Below are positions 24,304-36,800 of a DNA stretch of 64,000 nucleotides, one piece after another. This stretch comes from Thermoproteota archaeon (GTDB lineage: Archaea > Korarchaeota > Korarchaeia > Korarchaeales > Korarchaeaceae), in the NCBI GenBank assembly GCA_027491915.1, contig JAOZGC010000002.1, positions 567,344 to 631,343 on the forward strand, read 5' to 3'. The translations under genes were made by a program, and so were the position numbers. The notes beneath the pieces are model-generated. The model was not told where the DNA came from. It saw only the letters and a program-made list of their open reading frames with translations, and did not search any database. The number at the start of each line of letters is the position of its first letter. Positions within the stretch are counted from its first letter, which is position 1.

Positions 24304-26178
24304 ATGGTCGGGGAGGAGGGACCAGGGGGGATATCGGAGAACAGGAGACTGGTGCTCGCGCTGCTCCTGGCGGTCCTGTCCGTCGGGGCGGCCACCGGGG
24401 TGCAGAGGACCGTCCTGTCTCTCTACTCCAGCGGCCTGGTGGGGGGTCCAGGCGGCCCGCTCGCCTACCTCCTGATATACCTCCCCATACTGAGCTTCGG
24501 CCTCCTGAAGGGGACCGTGGACCTGGCCGGGGGATGGCTCTCGGACAGGCTCGGCAGGAGGTGGGCGGCCGTCCTGGGGAGCGGGATCTACCTGGCCGGC
24601 GCCGCCGCCGTGGTCTGCGGCCGGGGTCTGGAGACGCTGGTGGCGGCCAACCTGCTGATAGGGGGAGGGGAGGGCATGCTCATGGCGGCGGCCATGATAG
24701 CCCTCTCGGACGTCGGGACCCCGGGAGAGCAGGCCTTCGGCTTTGGCCTGATGGAGGGGGCCGTCTACGGGGGGTACGGGGTGGGCTCCGTCCTGGCAGG
24801 GTACGTAGCCAGCCTCAGGGGGTACCACGACGCCTTCTGGATCTCCCTCCTGGCGGCCGCCGCGGCGTTCGCCGCCGCGGCCGGGGCGTCGGACACCAGG
24901 TCGGCCGCCTGGAGGAAAAGGGCCGGATCGGGGCCGCGATCGGGATCCGGGGCCGACATGACCACCTTGGAGGTCTACAGGAGGTGCCTGAGGAGTTGGA
25001 CGCTGAGGGCCGCCTACTTCCTGGGTCACCTGGCCAAGTTCTCCGACGCCCTGATCTGGGGAGCCTTCCCGCTGTACCTGGCCTCCCTGGGATTCGGGGA
25101 GGATACGATAGGGTGGGTTCAGGGGGCGGCAACCTTCTCCTGGGCGGCATCCATGCCCCTGGCCGGCAGGCTCTCGGACAGGCTGGGCAGGAAGGTCCCG
25201 GCGGCCGCCGGCCTGGGACTCAAGGCCCTGGGGATAGCCGGGGTCTACTACGGCGCCGGCGCCCCGGCGGTCATCGCGTCCGCCGCAGCCATAGGGGTAG
25301 GGGTCGGCATGTACTACCCGATAATGCCGGCCATCTCCGCCGACGTGGTCCCCTCCGGGGTGAGGGGCAGGGCCTTGGGCCTGTACAGGTCCCTGAGGGA
25401 CTACGGGTACTTCACCGGCGCCCTGGCCCTGGCCCTGATGTCCTCCCTCGGCATGGGGTACGCCTTCCTCCTGACCGTGGCCCTGCTGGGGGCGGGCGTG
25501 CTCGTGGTTGCCCTGGGTGTCAAGGAGACCAGACCCTACTGGCCCGCCTACGAGCAGGCCGTCAGGCACGCCGAGACGGTCTTCTCCTCCGTCAGGACCC
25601 TGAGGAAGATGGTTGAGGCCCACGCCTCCGGGGACAGGGGGGAGGTGGAGAGGCTGGCCCCCTCTGTCAAGGAGCTGGAGGCCGAGGCCGACGGGATAAG
25701 GCTGGTGGTCGACAGGATACTGTGGCTCAGCCCCTTGAAGGGGCAGGATAAGGCCGATTTCGCCAGGCTCGTCGCAAGGATGGATAGGATAGCGGCCTAC
25801 GCCCTCGGTTCGTCCCGGAGGCTCGTCCTCATAGATCCGGCACGCCTGTCGGACGGGATCAGGGAGCTCCTAGTGAAATTCGTCAGGGGGCTGGAGCTGG
25901 AGGTGGAGACCCTGGTCGGGTCCCTCAGGACCATGGGGGTCGACCTGGAGGGCTCCATCGACTCGATAGAGAGGGTTGGGGAGATAGAGAGCGAGCTGGA
26001 CTCCGTCCACGGGGAGGCCATGGAGGAGCTGGACGAGCACGGGGAGAGGCTGGACGTCCTTACCCTCCTCAACCTCAGGGACCTGATAGAGTTCATGGAG
26101 TACGCCGCCGACGTGGCTGAGGACGCCGCCGACGTCATGAGGGTCATAGTGTTCAAGCACAGCGCCTGGTCGGCCTAG
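24304..26178 (+). CDS. MFS transporter fused to a C-terminal PhoU-like domain
   Basis: About 624 residues. Residues 12-400 are a 12-helix MFS permease with the two signature loops GWLSDRLGRRWA and GRLSDRLGRKVP. Residues 410-620 form a helical bundle of PhoU/Pit-accessory type with heptad-like charged helices (LRTLRKMVEAHASGD, FARLVARMDRIAAYALGSSR, LRDLIEFMEYAADVAEDAADV). PhoU-like proteins usually act on phosphate transporters, so this may be a self-regulated phosphate or organophosphate permease; the substrate is inferred. ATG 24304 matches TATA CTTAATATG (24273-24281) at 27 nt; an ATG at 24280 lies inside the TATA box. It overlaps the convergent regulator by 26 nt. Confidence 0.85.
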   Translation: MVGEEGPGGISENRRLVLALLLAVLSVGAATGVQRTVLSLYSSGLVGGPGGPLAYLLIYLPILSFGLLKGTVDLAGGWLSDRLGRRWAAVLGSGIYLAGAAAVVCGRGLETLVAANLLIGGGEGMLMAAAMIALSDVGTPGEQAFGFGLMEGAVYGGYGVGSVLAGYVASLRGYHDAFWISLLAAAAAFAAAAGASDTRSAAWRKRAGSGPRSGSGADMTTLEVYRRCLRSWTLRAAYFLGHLAKFSDALIWGAFPLYLASLGFGEDTIGWVQGAATFSWAASMPLAGRLSDRLGRKVPAAAGLGLKALGIAGVYYGAGAPAVIASAAAIGVGVGMYYPIMPAISADVVPSGVRGRALGLYRSLRDYGYFTGALALALMSSLGMGYAFLLTVALLGAGVLVVALGVKETRPYWPAYEQAVRHAETVFSSVRTLRKMVEAHASGDRGEVERLAPSVKELEAEADGIRLVVDRILWLSPLKGQDKADFARLVARMDRIAAYALGSSRRLVLIDPARLSDGIRELLVKFVRGLELEVETLVGSLRTMGVDLEGSIDSIERVGEIESELDSVHGEAMEELDEHGERLDVLTLLNLRDLIEFMEYAADVAEDAADVMRVIVFKHSAWSA

Positions 26179-27361
26179 ACTCGGGGGGCCGCCGACGTCC
26201 GGCGGTCCCGGACGGTCCGGGCGCCTCACCGGCGGGCGGCAGTGAGACCACCCTCCTCCTGCCGACCCTCTCGGAGACCACCAGGCCGAACCTCTCCAGG
26301 AGGTCGACGTTCCTCTTGACGGTCTCCGTCGACAGACCCAGCCTGGAGGCCAGCCCCCTGATGGAGGCCGGACCCTCCCCGGCCAGGGACTCGAGTATCC
26401 TCCTCCTGGTCCTGCTCCTGACGGCAGCCCTTAGCAGGGCCCCCTCCCTCCCCCCGGGGGGGAAGAACATCTTCTCCCCGACCAGGTCCTCCGAGGATAG
26501 GAGGCCCTCTCTCTCCAGCACGGAGAGGTGGTAGGCGAGGGTGGACCTGGGCAGCCCGAGCCTGGAGCTCAGCTCCCCCAGGCTGGCAGCCCCGGCGTCC
26601 CTTATCAGGGCGAAGAGCACGGCGCGCGTGGGGTGGGCCAGGGGGCCTGCCTCCGGTTCCCGCCCAGCCTCCTCCCCCGGTCCCAGCTCCCCCATCCCGA
26701 GGCCGGCGAGCAGCGCGGCGGCCCCTCCCAGCCCCAGCCCGGCCGCCAGGGGGGCCATCCCCCCTCCGACCGGGGAGACCGAGTCCAGCACCCCCCTGAC
26801 CAGGCAGGCCGCGCCGGCCGGATCCTCCGAGAGCCACTCGGTCAGGTTGGCGGCGATCAGAACGATCTCAGGCCTTCCGCCCACCGACAGTACCGCGGGA
26901 AACCCGTTCTCGTAGACGTAGAGCAGCCTGACCCCGTCCGCCGCCACCTCGTACCTCTCCACCCCAGCGGGGACCGGCACCTCCATCAGCCTGCCCGGGA
27001 CCTCCCCCCACGGGATGGCTGTCCCCGGGGCCCGATAGACCCCGAGGACCTCTACGTGGGATCCGCTCGGGATCAGAACCGTTCCGACCTCGGCCAGGAC
27101 CATCCTCGCCCCCTCCGGGATTCCGCTCAGGCCGGAGAAGGTGACGACCAGGTCTCCGCCGGGAGATGCGGTCCAGACCACGCCGCAGGTCCCGTTCGAA
27201 TATCTCAGGGCCTCCAAGATGCCCCGAGGCGGCGACGCCAGGAGAGCCCTCCTGGTCCCCCCGCCCGGCGGCCAGGACCGACCGACGGCCGCCGATAAGG
27301 CCGCCGCGGCGAGGGCGGTCAGCACCGCGCAGGCGGCGATCCTCCTCCCCCTCCCCCCCAT
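26153..27361 (-). CDS. Membrane-anchored regulator with two cytoplasmic winged helices
   Basis: 402 residues. A signal-anchor (about 7-27) and an outside domain (30-200, beta-rich) precede a second hydrophobic segment (APLAAGLGLGGAAALLAGL, about 206-224). Inside come two winged helices: residues 245-300 (LSSRLGLPRSTLAYHLSVL, ArsR/IclR-like) and 310-370 (LASRLGLSTETVKRNVDLLE). Thus a one-component membrane regulator sensing outside. ATG 27361 has CGTAAATCG (minus, 27386-27394) 27 nt upstream, so it has its own promoter after the surface operon. Its 3' end overlaps the MFS gene tail to tail. Confidence 0.82.
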   Translation of the reverse strand: MGGRGRRIAACAVLTALAAAALSAAVGRSWPPGGGTRRALLASPPRGILEALRYSNGTCGVVWTASPGGDLVVTFSGLSGIPEGARMVLAEVGTVLIPSGSHVEVLGVYRAPGTAIPWGEVPGRLMEVPVPAGVERYEVAADGVRLLYVYENGFPAVLSVGGRPEIVLIAANLTEWLSEDPAGAACLVRGVLDSVSPVGGGMAPLAAGLGLGGAAALLAGLGMGELGPGEEAGREPEAGPLAHPTRAVLFALIRDAGAASLGELSSRLGLPRSTLAYHLSVLEREGLLSSEDLVGEKMFFPPGGREGALLRAAVRSRTRRRILESLAGEGPASIRGLASRLGLSTETVKRNVDLLERFGLVVSERVGRRRVVSLPPAGEAPGPSGTAGRRRPPESRPTRRCA

Positions 27362-27419
27362 GCTCGCCGCCGGACGGGCGGGTCATCGATTTACGCTTTC
27401 CCGACCGGGCCGGGTCCAC

Positions 27420-27881
27420 TCACTCCCAGGTGATCCCCCGTATGACCACCAGACCCTCCCTCTCAAGCCTGAGCAGGGCGGCCGTTATCTCGAACACGCT
27501 AACCCCCCACTCCTCTGCCAGCTGGGCGGGGGTGAAGACCGCGTGCTCCGCCAGGTAGCCCAGGAGCCTGAGCTCCAGCTCCCCCAGGTCGCCCGCCTCG
27601 GCGGCCGCGGAGGTGACCCCAACCATCAGCCTGTACCTGGTGGGCACCGACGGGAGGACCTCGGAGTGGTAGCTCGACAGGCCGGCGAAGACGCCGGCGA
27701 GCGCGGCCAGAGCGGCGGAGACGACCACCTGGACCTCGCTCAGCCAGGACGAGAGGACCGCCACAACCATGAGGGACAGGGCCGAGACGGCCAGCCCCAT
27801 CTCCAGCGCCGCGGCCGTCCTCCTCCTCTTCCTCCTCCTGAGGGCCTCGTCCAACCCCAGGATTCCCCCTCTCCTCATCAA
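27420..27881 (-). CDS. Small two-TM protein with C-terminal winged helix
   Basis: 153 residues. A basic N-terminus (RRRKRRR) is followed by two helices (about 28-48 and 52-72), a linker with a periplasmic or cytoplasmic loop, and a winged helix at 95-153 (LRLLGYLAEHAVFTPAQLAEE, VFEITAALLRLEREGL). It begins two nt after the stop of the 3204-residue surface protein, so it is translated with it. TTG 27881 or ATG 27878 is the start. Probably a membrane-tethered DNA-binding partner of the surface operon. Confidence 0.75.
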   Translation of the reverse strand: MMRRGGILGLDEALRRRKRRRTAAALEMGLAVSALSLMVVAVLSSWLSEVQVVVSAALAALAGVFAGLSSYHSEVLPSVPTRYRLMVGVTSAAAEAGDLGELELRLLGYLAEHAVFTPAQLAEEWGVSVFEITAALLRLEREGLVVIRGITWE

Positions 27882-27883
27882 GG

Positions 27884-30800
27884 CTATCGCCTCCCTCCTC
27901 CCGGGAGGAGGGGTATCAGGATCACCTCAAAACCCATGTCCGCGGCGAGGGCGGCCCCCCTGGCGTCCGACAGGGCCACCCCGCGGACCCCGACCTCTGC
28001 GGCGGCCAGCAGGCCGGCCGCCAACTCCAATCCCATGCCCGTCCCCCTCGCGAGCGCGAGGGCCTCCACGAACCTACCCTCGTCCAAGCCTATCACCTCG
28101 ACCTCCCCCCCGACGAGGAGTCTCTCCACCATCGGAGCCACGGCCGGGTCTCCCATCGCCACGGACAGCGTGGCCTCGGACACGGCCGCCCTGAACCCCC
28201 CCGTGAGCTCCTCCAGGCCGCCGCCCGAGAGCGCGGCGAACCTCAGGGAGCCGTAGTCGAGGAGGGTCAGCCTGCCCCCCCTTCTCCTCCTTATGGCCAG
28301 CATCAGGAGGGCCGCGGCCGGCAGGGCGAGCGGACCCTCGAACGAGGCCGCCGCCAGGGAGGACCTGGGTATGGTGACGACGCTGGAGGCCCTCAACCCG
28401 TAGGGCGGCAGCTCGGCCACGTTGATCACGTCCCCGGTAAGCCCGGCCGATGCCCTGGCCCTGAAGGAGACCACCATGACCTCGCCCCCGCCCACGCGGG
28501 CCTCCACCCTGACGACCCCGCCGGAGGCCGAGGCCGCCCTGACGAGCGCCCCCTCCACCGAGAGCGAGCCCGGCACGACCCTGACACCGCCCGGGAGATT
28601 GTCGACCAGGGTCACGTCCGCGGCCCCGTCGCTGCGGACCGTCACGACGTACGATATGGCCCCGCCGCCGAGGTAGCTCCCCGCCTTGCTCAGGCTCACG
28701 TTGGGTGGCGGGGGGAGGACCCTCAAGGCGCAGTCGGCCGACAGGTTCCCCGCCGTCACCGAGTTCACTACCTCCCCGCCCGCCCCCCCGACGACGACGG
28801 CCTGGAAGGAGGCCCTGAAGGCCTCTCCCGGGGAGAGCGGCCCCACCCTCCACCTGAGCGTCCCCGAGGAGTACTCAGCTTCCGGGGAGGCCGTCCCGGC
28901 CACGTACCTCAGGTCGGCCGGCAGCCTGTCCTCCACGACGACCTCCCCGGAGGGTCCGTCCCCGGAGTTCTCCAAGGAGATGGTGAAGGTGACCGCGCTC
29001 CCCAGCGCCACACCGCCGGCCGGGCAGGTCTTCCTCAGGGTGAGCCTCGGGGCTGCCGTGACGTTCGGCCCGCGCGCCGGCCCGGGGGGGTAACCGCCCA
29101 CTATCCTCACGGCGGCCCTGGCCACCTCTTCCCCGCCGTAAACCACCGTGTTGTAGACCACGTCCGTCCCCCTGGGCCTGGCCACCGCCTCGGCCTCGAA
29201 CTCGACGTCCGCCGCCTCCCCCGGGTCGAGCGGCGGGAGGCTCCAGGTGAGGGAGCCCCCATCCCGGGCGGGCTCGGCCGGGACGCCGTCGACGGAACCC
29301 GACCCCCCGACGTACCTGAGCTCCGGCGGCAGCCTGTCGGTCAGGACGACGCCGGAGACCCTGGTCTCCCCGACGTTCTCCACGACTATCCTGAACCCGA
29401 CCCTATCCCCGACCCCTATAGTCCCGGGACGGGCCTCCTTCGTGAACCTGAGCTCCGGCGGCCGGGGCCTGACTCCCGGCCGGGGACAGGCCAGGTCCGG
29501 CTCCACGACCTCCGCCCCTACCAGCCCTCCTCCCCTCAGCGGGATCTGGGAGCCGGAAGGGTGGAATGTCACCGTGAAGTTGACCGAGGCGTAGTACCGC
29601 GGGAGGTCCGGGGCCGCCGGGTCAGGCCACCAGGATCCCACCCACTCCCCCCCGGGGGGGACCGGGGCGCCCGGGCTCTCGCACCGGACGAGCCTGGATC
29701 CCGCCCCCCCGGGGGGTCCCCCCTCCCAGACGCAGACCCCGTCCAGCTCGTAGTCCAGCCCGGAGGCCAGGTTCTCGAAGGAGGGCCTGACCAAGTACCC
29801 GGACTCGGTTCTGTTCTTCTCCACGCCCGCCGCGGCCGGCCCGACCGCCCTAAGGGAGGTCACCCTGCCCAGTATGGAGGCCCAGTCCCTCTCGTAGTAG
29901 AGGATGGCCGCCGGCAGCCGGGCGGACGCGGTCAGGGTGGCCCTCCCCCTCAGGGTCGCCGAGCAGGACTGCCCCGCCGAGACCGAACCGATCGTCCAGT
30001 TGAGGACCCCGCCGTCGATCGATACGGATCCGCAGCTGGCCGACGCCGACGTCGGCCTCAGCCAGCCCGGGATCTCCTTGGTGAGGCGGACCCCCCGGAG
30101 GTCGCGTGAGAAGTCCAGCCTTATCTCCACCCTGACCACCCCGGGGGACCCGCAGGCGGCGGAGTAGGACGTCGACTCTGAGGCGGACGCCGGGAAGTCC
30201 GCCAGCGACGGGTCCGCCTCGTACCTCCACCTCACCCTCCCCCCGGGCGGGAGCTGCGGGACGTGCAGCGGGGGGGCGGCGGTCGAGTTCGAGGGGATCG
30301 GGTAGTCCGGGTAGATCGAGTAGCCCGACGGGTCCAGGTCCACCCACACGTCGTAAACCGGATCCGGGCTCGGGTTGGAGACCGTCAGGAGACCCCAGAG
30401 CCTCGACACCTCCGCGGTGCCGTTGGGATAGAGAGTGGCCTCGACGAACTCCCGGGCCGACAGGTTGATCCCGCCCGGCGGGTCCAGGCCAACCTCGAGC
30501 GCCTCCGACAGCTCGTAGTCGGAGGAGCCGCAGGCGGCCGACCCCATCGTGTACCTGACCAGCGCGCTGTCGTCCGCCGATCCGGCCGGGCCCAGGTCCA
30601 CCCTCCACCAGTAGACTCCCCCCGAGCTGCCGGCGTGCGGGGGGTCCTCCCAGGTGAGGCCCATCCCGTCGGGGATCTCGTCGTAAACCAGGATCCCGAC
30701 GGCCGGATTATAGGCCCAGTTCGTCACGTTCAGGGTCACGTTGTACTCGCAGGGGGACGCCGGCTCGATGGACTTCCTCACCGTCAGGTTGAGGGAGAGC

Positions 30801-33800
30801 CTCCCCACCCTGACGTCGGGGCCGAACTCCGAGGTCCCGTTGCCCGGGAGGCTGGCCGTGGCCGTGACCAGGTCCCCCTCCTCCACCGTCACCGCCGCCC
30901 CGGACAGGTTTATCCACCCGGAGAAGTTGCCCGCGGGATCGACCGTCAGGTTCCCCAGGTAGATCCACCCCTCGCCGTAGAGCTCGCCCGTCCCCGGGTA
31001 GTAGTTGCCGGCCAGGTCGTCCCCGCCGACCGACGAGTTAACCAGGAAGACCTCCACCCTGGCGCCCGCGAAGTTCGGGGATCCCGCGCCGGCCCCCTCC
31101 GAGTTCAGGAACCCCCTCACGTAGAGCAGGTCCCCCTCCAGGCCGGCCACCGATATGACCGGGTAGTCCACCCCCCAGTCGGCCGCCGAGGAGTTGAGGA
31201 GCCCGTCGTTCTCGGTGACCCCGTCCCCGTCCCCGTCCGAGTTCGGGTCGGCCGACCCGGCGTCCAGGTCTATCCCGAGGCCCGAGTTGTTGTAGAAAGA
31301 GTTCTCCGATATCGTCACGTTCGCCGCGGGGGACTTCACCGTCAGACCGGAGCCGGCGTTGCCGGCGATCACGTTCCCGCGGACGATCACCCCACCCGAG
31401 AAGTTGGGGAAGAAGACGACGCCCACGTCCTCCGGGCTCGGGGCGCCGCCGGAGAAGCCGTTGTGCCTGACCGTGTTCTCCTCCAGGGAGCCGCCCACCC
31501 TGCCCAGCACCTCCATCCCCGCGCCCACCTGGTCCTCGACCAGGTTCCACCTGACCGTCAGGTTCCTTATCTCCCCGCCGTAGGCTATGGCCAGGATCCC
31601 GTCGTAGGTGCTGGTCTGCCCGCTCGTCGGGGCGCCCACGACGTTCTCCTCTATCGTCACGTCCGAGGCCAGCTGCGCGGACGAGGTCTCCACCCTTATC
31701 CCCGAGTTGTCGACCCTGACGTAGTTGTGTCTCACCATCGCCCCGCTGGTGGACCCCAGGATCCCTATACCGTAGTACGCCCCGGTCGGGGTCGGATCCG
31801 AGCCGTTGGCCATCATCCCCACCAGGTTGTCCTGGACCGCCAGGTTGTCCGCCCCGACCCCCCTCACGGTCCCCCCGTAGAGGGCCAGCCGGGATATCCC
31901 GCAGCGCGCGCCGGTCACCTCCAGGGCGACCGAGTTCCACCCGTCCACCTCGACCTCCGGCCTGTCGAACGGCCGCACGTGGTGGCCCCAGACGCCCACG
32001 TCCCACCCTGAACCCATCCAACCCGGGTTCGAGTCCCTGACCGTTCCGTTCGGCCAGAACACCGTCCCGTTCAGGGAGGTGTCGTCGTCCGATATCTGTG
32101 GGAGCGGTCCCATCGTGGAATTCAGGGCGATGTTCCACCACGCGCCCGAGGCGTCTCCGGAGTTGGGAGGAGTCGCCATGACGAACCAGCTCCTGTCCGC
32201 CCCCGATATGGCATTTGCGTTTTGGAGGAACTGCCTCAGGGTTCCCTGGGCTGTCCTCGGCGCCGACGGATCCTGATCGGAGTCCGCCGGGTTGACCACC
32301 AGGTCGAAGCTGAACCCGAAGTCCAGGCTCTCCCCCCGGTACTTCCCGGCTTCCACCCGGGAGAAGTGCTCGCACGGGCTTCCGGGCCTCCAGAGCATTA
32401 GGTCGTCCACGTAGTACTCCCATCCGCCGTGGACGACCACCCGGTCGAACTCCCCGTAGGCGGAGTCCGTCGCCCTCACCTCGGCCAGCACGTGGCCTGA
32501 CTGGTCGAGGACCTGAAAGGCCAGGGTGTGGTTCTCGAAGAAGATCATCCTCCAGAAGTACCAGGAGTCCTCCGGGGGATCCCAGCTGACCGTGGCCGAT
32601 ATCCTGGTCGGGGAGCCGTCGGTCCTCCTGTCTATCCAGATCTTCCCGGTGTTGTGGTTCACGGCGAAGGTGTAGCCGTCGAAAGACCCGTTTTCGAGCC
32701 CTATCCTGTCTATCGGTCCTCCAGACCAACCGCTCGGCCTGTACACGTATCCCTGGAGTATGTAGCCCCAGCCCACCGTCTCCCCGAGGAGCTTATATCC
32801 GCCGTTGGGGTCGTTGTGCAGGGTCTTCTTCAGGCTGTACCTGCCCCCGTGGGCCTGCTCGGAGGATCGCACCACCACGCCGGAGAGGTAGTTGTTCCAC
32901 CCTGACCAGACCTCGAAGTCGTCCCTGAAGGGGACGGTCAGGCTGCAGGCGTCGCTGACGGTCGGATCGGCGCCCCCGAACTTCTCCTCCCCGGAGTGGG
33001 CCGTCCCGTTCCAGCCGACCTGATAGGTCTGCTCCGCCCAAGTCTCATCCCATGATCTGCCGGGGTTCAGCCCCCTGGGCGACGTGAGGCTCCTGGAATC
33101 CACGGCCACCAGGTAGGTGCGGTTCCCGGCCAGGAAGGAGTATCTCCCGGAGGCTGACGTGGACGTCACGTCCACCAGCGCGTCCATGTAGGGGTCGAGC
33201 TCCCCGTCCCCGTCGTCCAGGAAGAGGCCGACCCTGGCCCCGCCTATGGGGGAGTCGGCGGGCCCGTACCCCGACGCGAGGGGCCAGGAGTCCTCGAACA
33301 CGACGCCCGTCAGGTTGGCCCTGACCTCGAAGGGGGCCTCGCCGACGTTGAAGAAGTCCGTGTAGTTCACCCCGGTCGGCCTCCCGGGGATGTGTATCAG
33401 GCCGTCGTACCTCGGCCCCAGGAGAGAGGAGGTGGAGTCGTTGGCCAGCACCACGACCCTCCACACCCCGAGGGGGGCCCCGGGCGGTATGTCGTAGACG
33501 TCCGAGTTCGTGAACTCCCCGTCGTTCGCGGCCGGGTCCCCGTGGGTTCCGTCGTCGTACAGGGGGGCCGAGGCCACGAGGTTACCGGACGGGTCGTAGA
33601 CCCTGCAGACCACCGACTCCGGGGCGGCGTCCACGGCCGCCCTGACCTCCAGGGGGCCGTAGGTCTCCACCCCCCGGGGCGCGGTCACGTTGACCCCGAA
33701 CCCCTCCACCATATCCGCCTCGACCACCGCCGTCGAGTTCGCCCAGGTCAGGTTGTCCACGTAGGCCCACGTCTTGTAGAGGTCGTCGGAGAAGGTGTGG

Positions 33801-36800
33801 ACGGTGAAGTTGATCCTGACCAGCTCCCCCTCGTAGGCGGAGAGGTCGTACGAGGCGGACAGCCACCCGGAATCGTTGAACCTCCCGTAGCCGTTCCCGG
33901 GATTCGGGTTGTACGGCGCCAGGATGGTGTCCAGCAGGCTGTTGTCCGTGGCGTTCCTCAGGGTGACGGTCAGGTAGTCGTAGTTCTCCGAGTCCCACGA
34001 CTCCACCCTGTACCAGAAGTGGATCTCGCCCCCCCCTTTGGGGACCATGATGTCGTAGGAGGCCCACGTGTCCTCGCCCGCCGAGGTGTAATCCTCGGTC
34101 GCGTTCACCCTGTACCCCACCACCACCGAGTACCCCCCGAACAGGGGCAGCCCGTCGTCCGCGACCTGAGACGGGGTCCCGTAGGAAGAGTTGGCCAACA
34201 CCAGGTAGGGGCCGGGCGGGCTCGCCTCCACGATGGACTCTATCCCGGCGGGGCTCTCGCCCCAGGACCACCCGGTCAGGGTGCCCGAGTCGGCCCCGCT
34301 GTTCAGGGTGTTCAGCTGGGACTTGGCCCCGTTCTCGAGCACGTCGAAGTAGACGTAGAAGGTGGATGTGGACGGGAGATCTTTCGGCAGGAGGAACTTC
34401 ACCAGCCCGGAGCTTGGGCCCGTCGGGATGTACTCCTGTCGGGGGACCAGCGCCCCGCTCGGGTCCACCACCCTGACCGAGTTGTTGTCGAAGGTCCCCG
34501 AAACGTTGAGCCTGGACAGAAGGGACCCAAAGTCGACCGAGGCCAGGACGGTGTGCCACGCCGTCAGGGCGGGGACCTTCAGCGGCACCCTGTAGTGCCA
34601 GTCCTCCCCCCGATCCGGTCCGTCGGGATCCCACCACGGGGGGACCCCGTACAGGACGTAGTAGTACTGGTTGGGATCGTCGTAGAACACGACCTCGTCT
34701 CCCGCCTGATACCACTCGTCCACCCGGCGCGTCGAGTTGTTCCCCACCGCCAGGACCCCGCGGCATTCGGCCCCGGGGGGGAGGCGGACCTCGACCCTGC
34801 GCCAGGCTGCGGCCGACTTCCCCCCAACCTCAACCAGCAGCCTCCCGGCGCCGGCCGATCTCACCCTCGGCGCCGGGGCCGGCTCCGGGAGGGGGGAGGA
34901 GGGCCTCTCGATGAAGACGGTGCCGCTCGAGTTGATGAGGACCTCCCCCCGCCCGATCTCGATTTCCCTCCCGCCCGAGATGAGGCGGCCGCCGACCCAC
35001 TCCCCCCCCAGGCGGAGGACGCCGGGCTCCTCCACCTCCAGCACCTTGACCGACCAGAGCGACTCCGTCCCCTCGGCCTCCAGCCCCGCGATCTCGTTTA
35101 CCCTCGCCTCCCCCCAGCCCCCGCGGGTTGGGGCGGCCCCCGGGGTTCCGACCCGGGCCGGACCGGGCGCCGCCAGGACGAGTTCCACCCTACCGTCGGC
35201 CGACCCGTCCGGATCGGAGGGGCCCCCGTCCTCCACGGCGATGGAGACCGTATCCCCCGCCGGCCCGACGGCGGCCCTGACGGCCGGGAGGAGGGTGCGG
35301 GGGTCCAGCGCCGCGAGGCCGGCGGGCGCCGACAGGTTTGCGGAGAAGCCCGGGTCCCCCTCCAGGGAGACCCTCACCAGGGTCCACCCCTCCCACCTCC
35401 CCTCGCCGGGGGACAACCCCCCAGGCGAGAGGCACGCCCCGGCCGCCTCGACCGTCAGGTTCCCCACAGAAACCTCTGATCCGCACCCGGCCGTCACGTG
35501 CACCTCCACCACCTTGGAGGCCGTCAGGTTCCCGCGGGCCGCGCGGATCTCCAGCTCGTAGTCCCCGGGGTCTAGCCTCCCGAGGTCTATCCGGACCGAC
35601 CCCTCCGCCTTGACGGAGCCCTCCCTCACCGGCCCGCCGCCCCCCCGGAGAGTGAAGTTCAGGGTGGCGTTCGCCGGCCGCCCGTCCTCCAGTACCCCTA
35701 TCTCGACCTCGACCTCGCCGGCCGGCAGCCAGAGCTCCCCCCCGACCTGGAGGCTCAGGCCCCCCTCCGGGGCGCCGCCGGGGATCGAGACGGGGACCTC
35801 CTCCTCGGCCCCGAGCCCCATCCACTCGGCGGAAGCGACGACCACGTAGTCGCCCGGGGGGAGGTCGGGCAGCCTCACCAGGGCCTCTCCCCCCTCGGTC
35901 TCCGACGAGAGGGACAGGTTCTCCCCCCCGACCCCGGGGACAGTCACGGTCACGTTGGCCCCGTCCAGCGGGCCGGAGGCGACGCCGGCGACCGATATCC
36001 TCAGGGCGCCGTCGACCGCCGTCGCGTTGAGCGAGATCACGTCCACGAGGAATTCCGCCGACGCCTCCTCCTCCACCCCGGAGACGTTGGCCCTAACCTC
36101 CACCGAGTACAGGCCCAGCTCCACGGACGAGTTCAGAGGCACCTCGCACGCCCACCCTCGCCCCATGGGTCTAGGCCTCAGGGTTCTCTCCAATCCCCCC
36201 GGCAGCCTGAGAGTCACCTCGGGCGCCCCCGAAATCTCGCCCGACGATCCCACCGTGATGCTGACGGTGTCCCCCGGAGAGTAGGCCCCCCTATCGGTCT
36301 CAACCCACACCAGGCCCGACGGGGCGGTGAGGCTAACCGAGACCTCCCCGTATACCCCGGCGGTGCTCGAGATTCGGATCGAGACGCTGTACTCCCCGGG
36401 AGACCAGGGCTCGAAGTTCAGGTGGCACGACCCCCCGGAAACCTCCCCCCGGACGGACGAGTTCCTCCCGTCCGGCCCTCTTATCAGGGCTGTGGCGTTC
36501 CCGTCGACCGGGGACCCGTTCACCCCGTCCGAGACCGTCAGGTTCACCAGGCAGACTCCCGCCCGGCACCCAGCCCTTGCCCTCACGTCCAGGACGTCCA
36601 CCTCGAACGCGGCCGACGCCTCCAATCCGCCGGCCTCGGCCGTCGCCCGGTACTCCCCCAGCGGGGTGGGGGTGCCCGGGAGGAAGATCCCGCGCCACCA
36701 GGTCTCGTTGATGGCCTCCACCTCCACCCGGAGGGTGGTCCCGGTCGGATCTGTCACCTCCAGGGACGGCTCCCCCCTCCCGTTCCAGGCCACCCAGATG

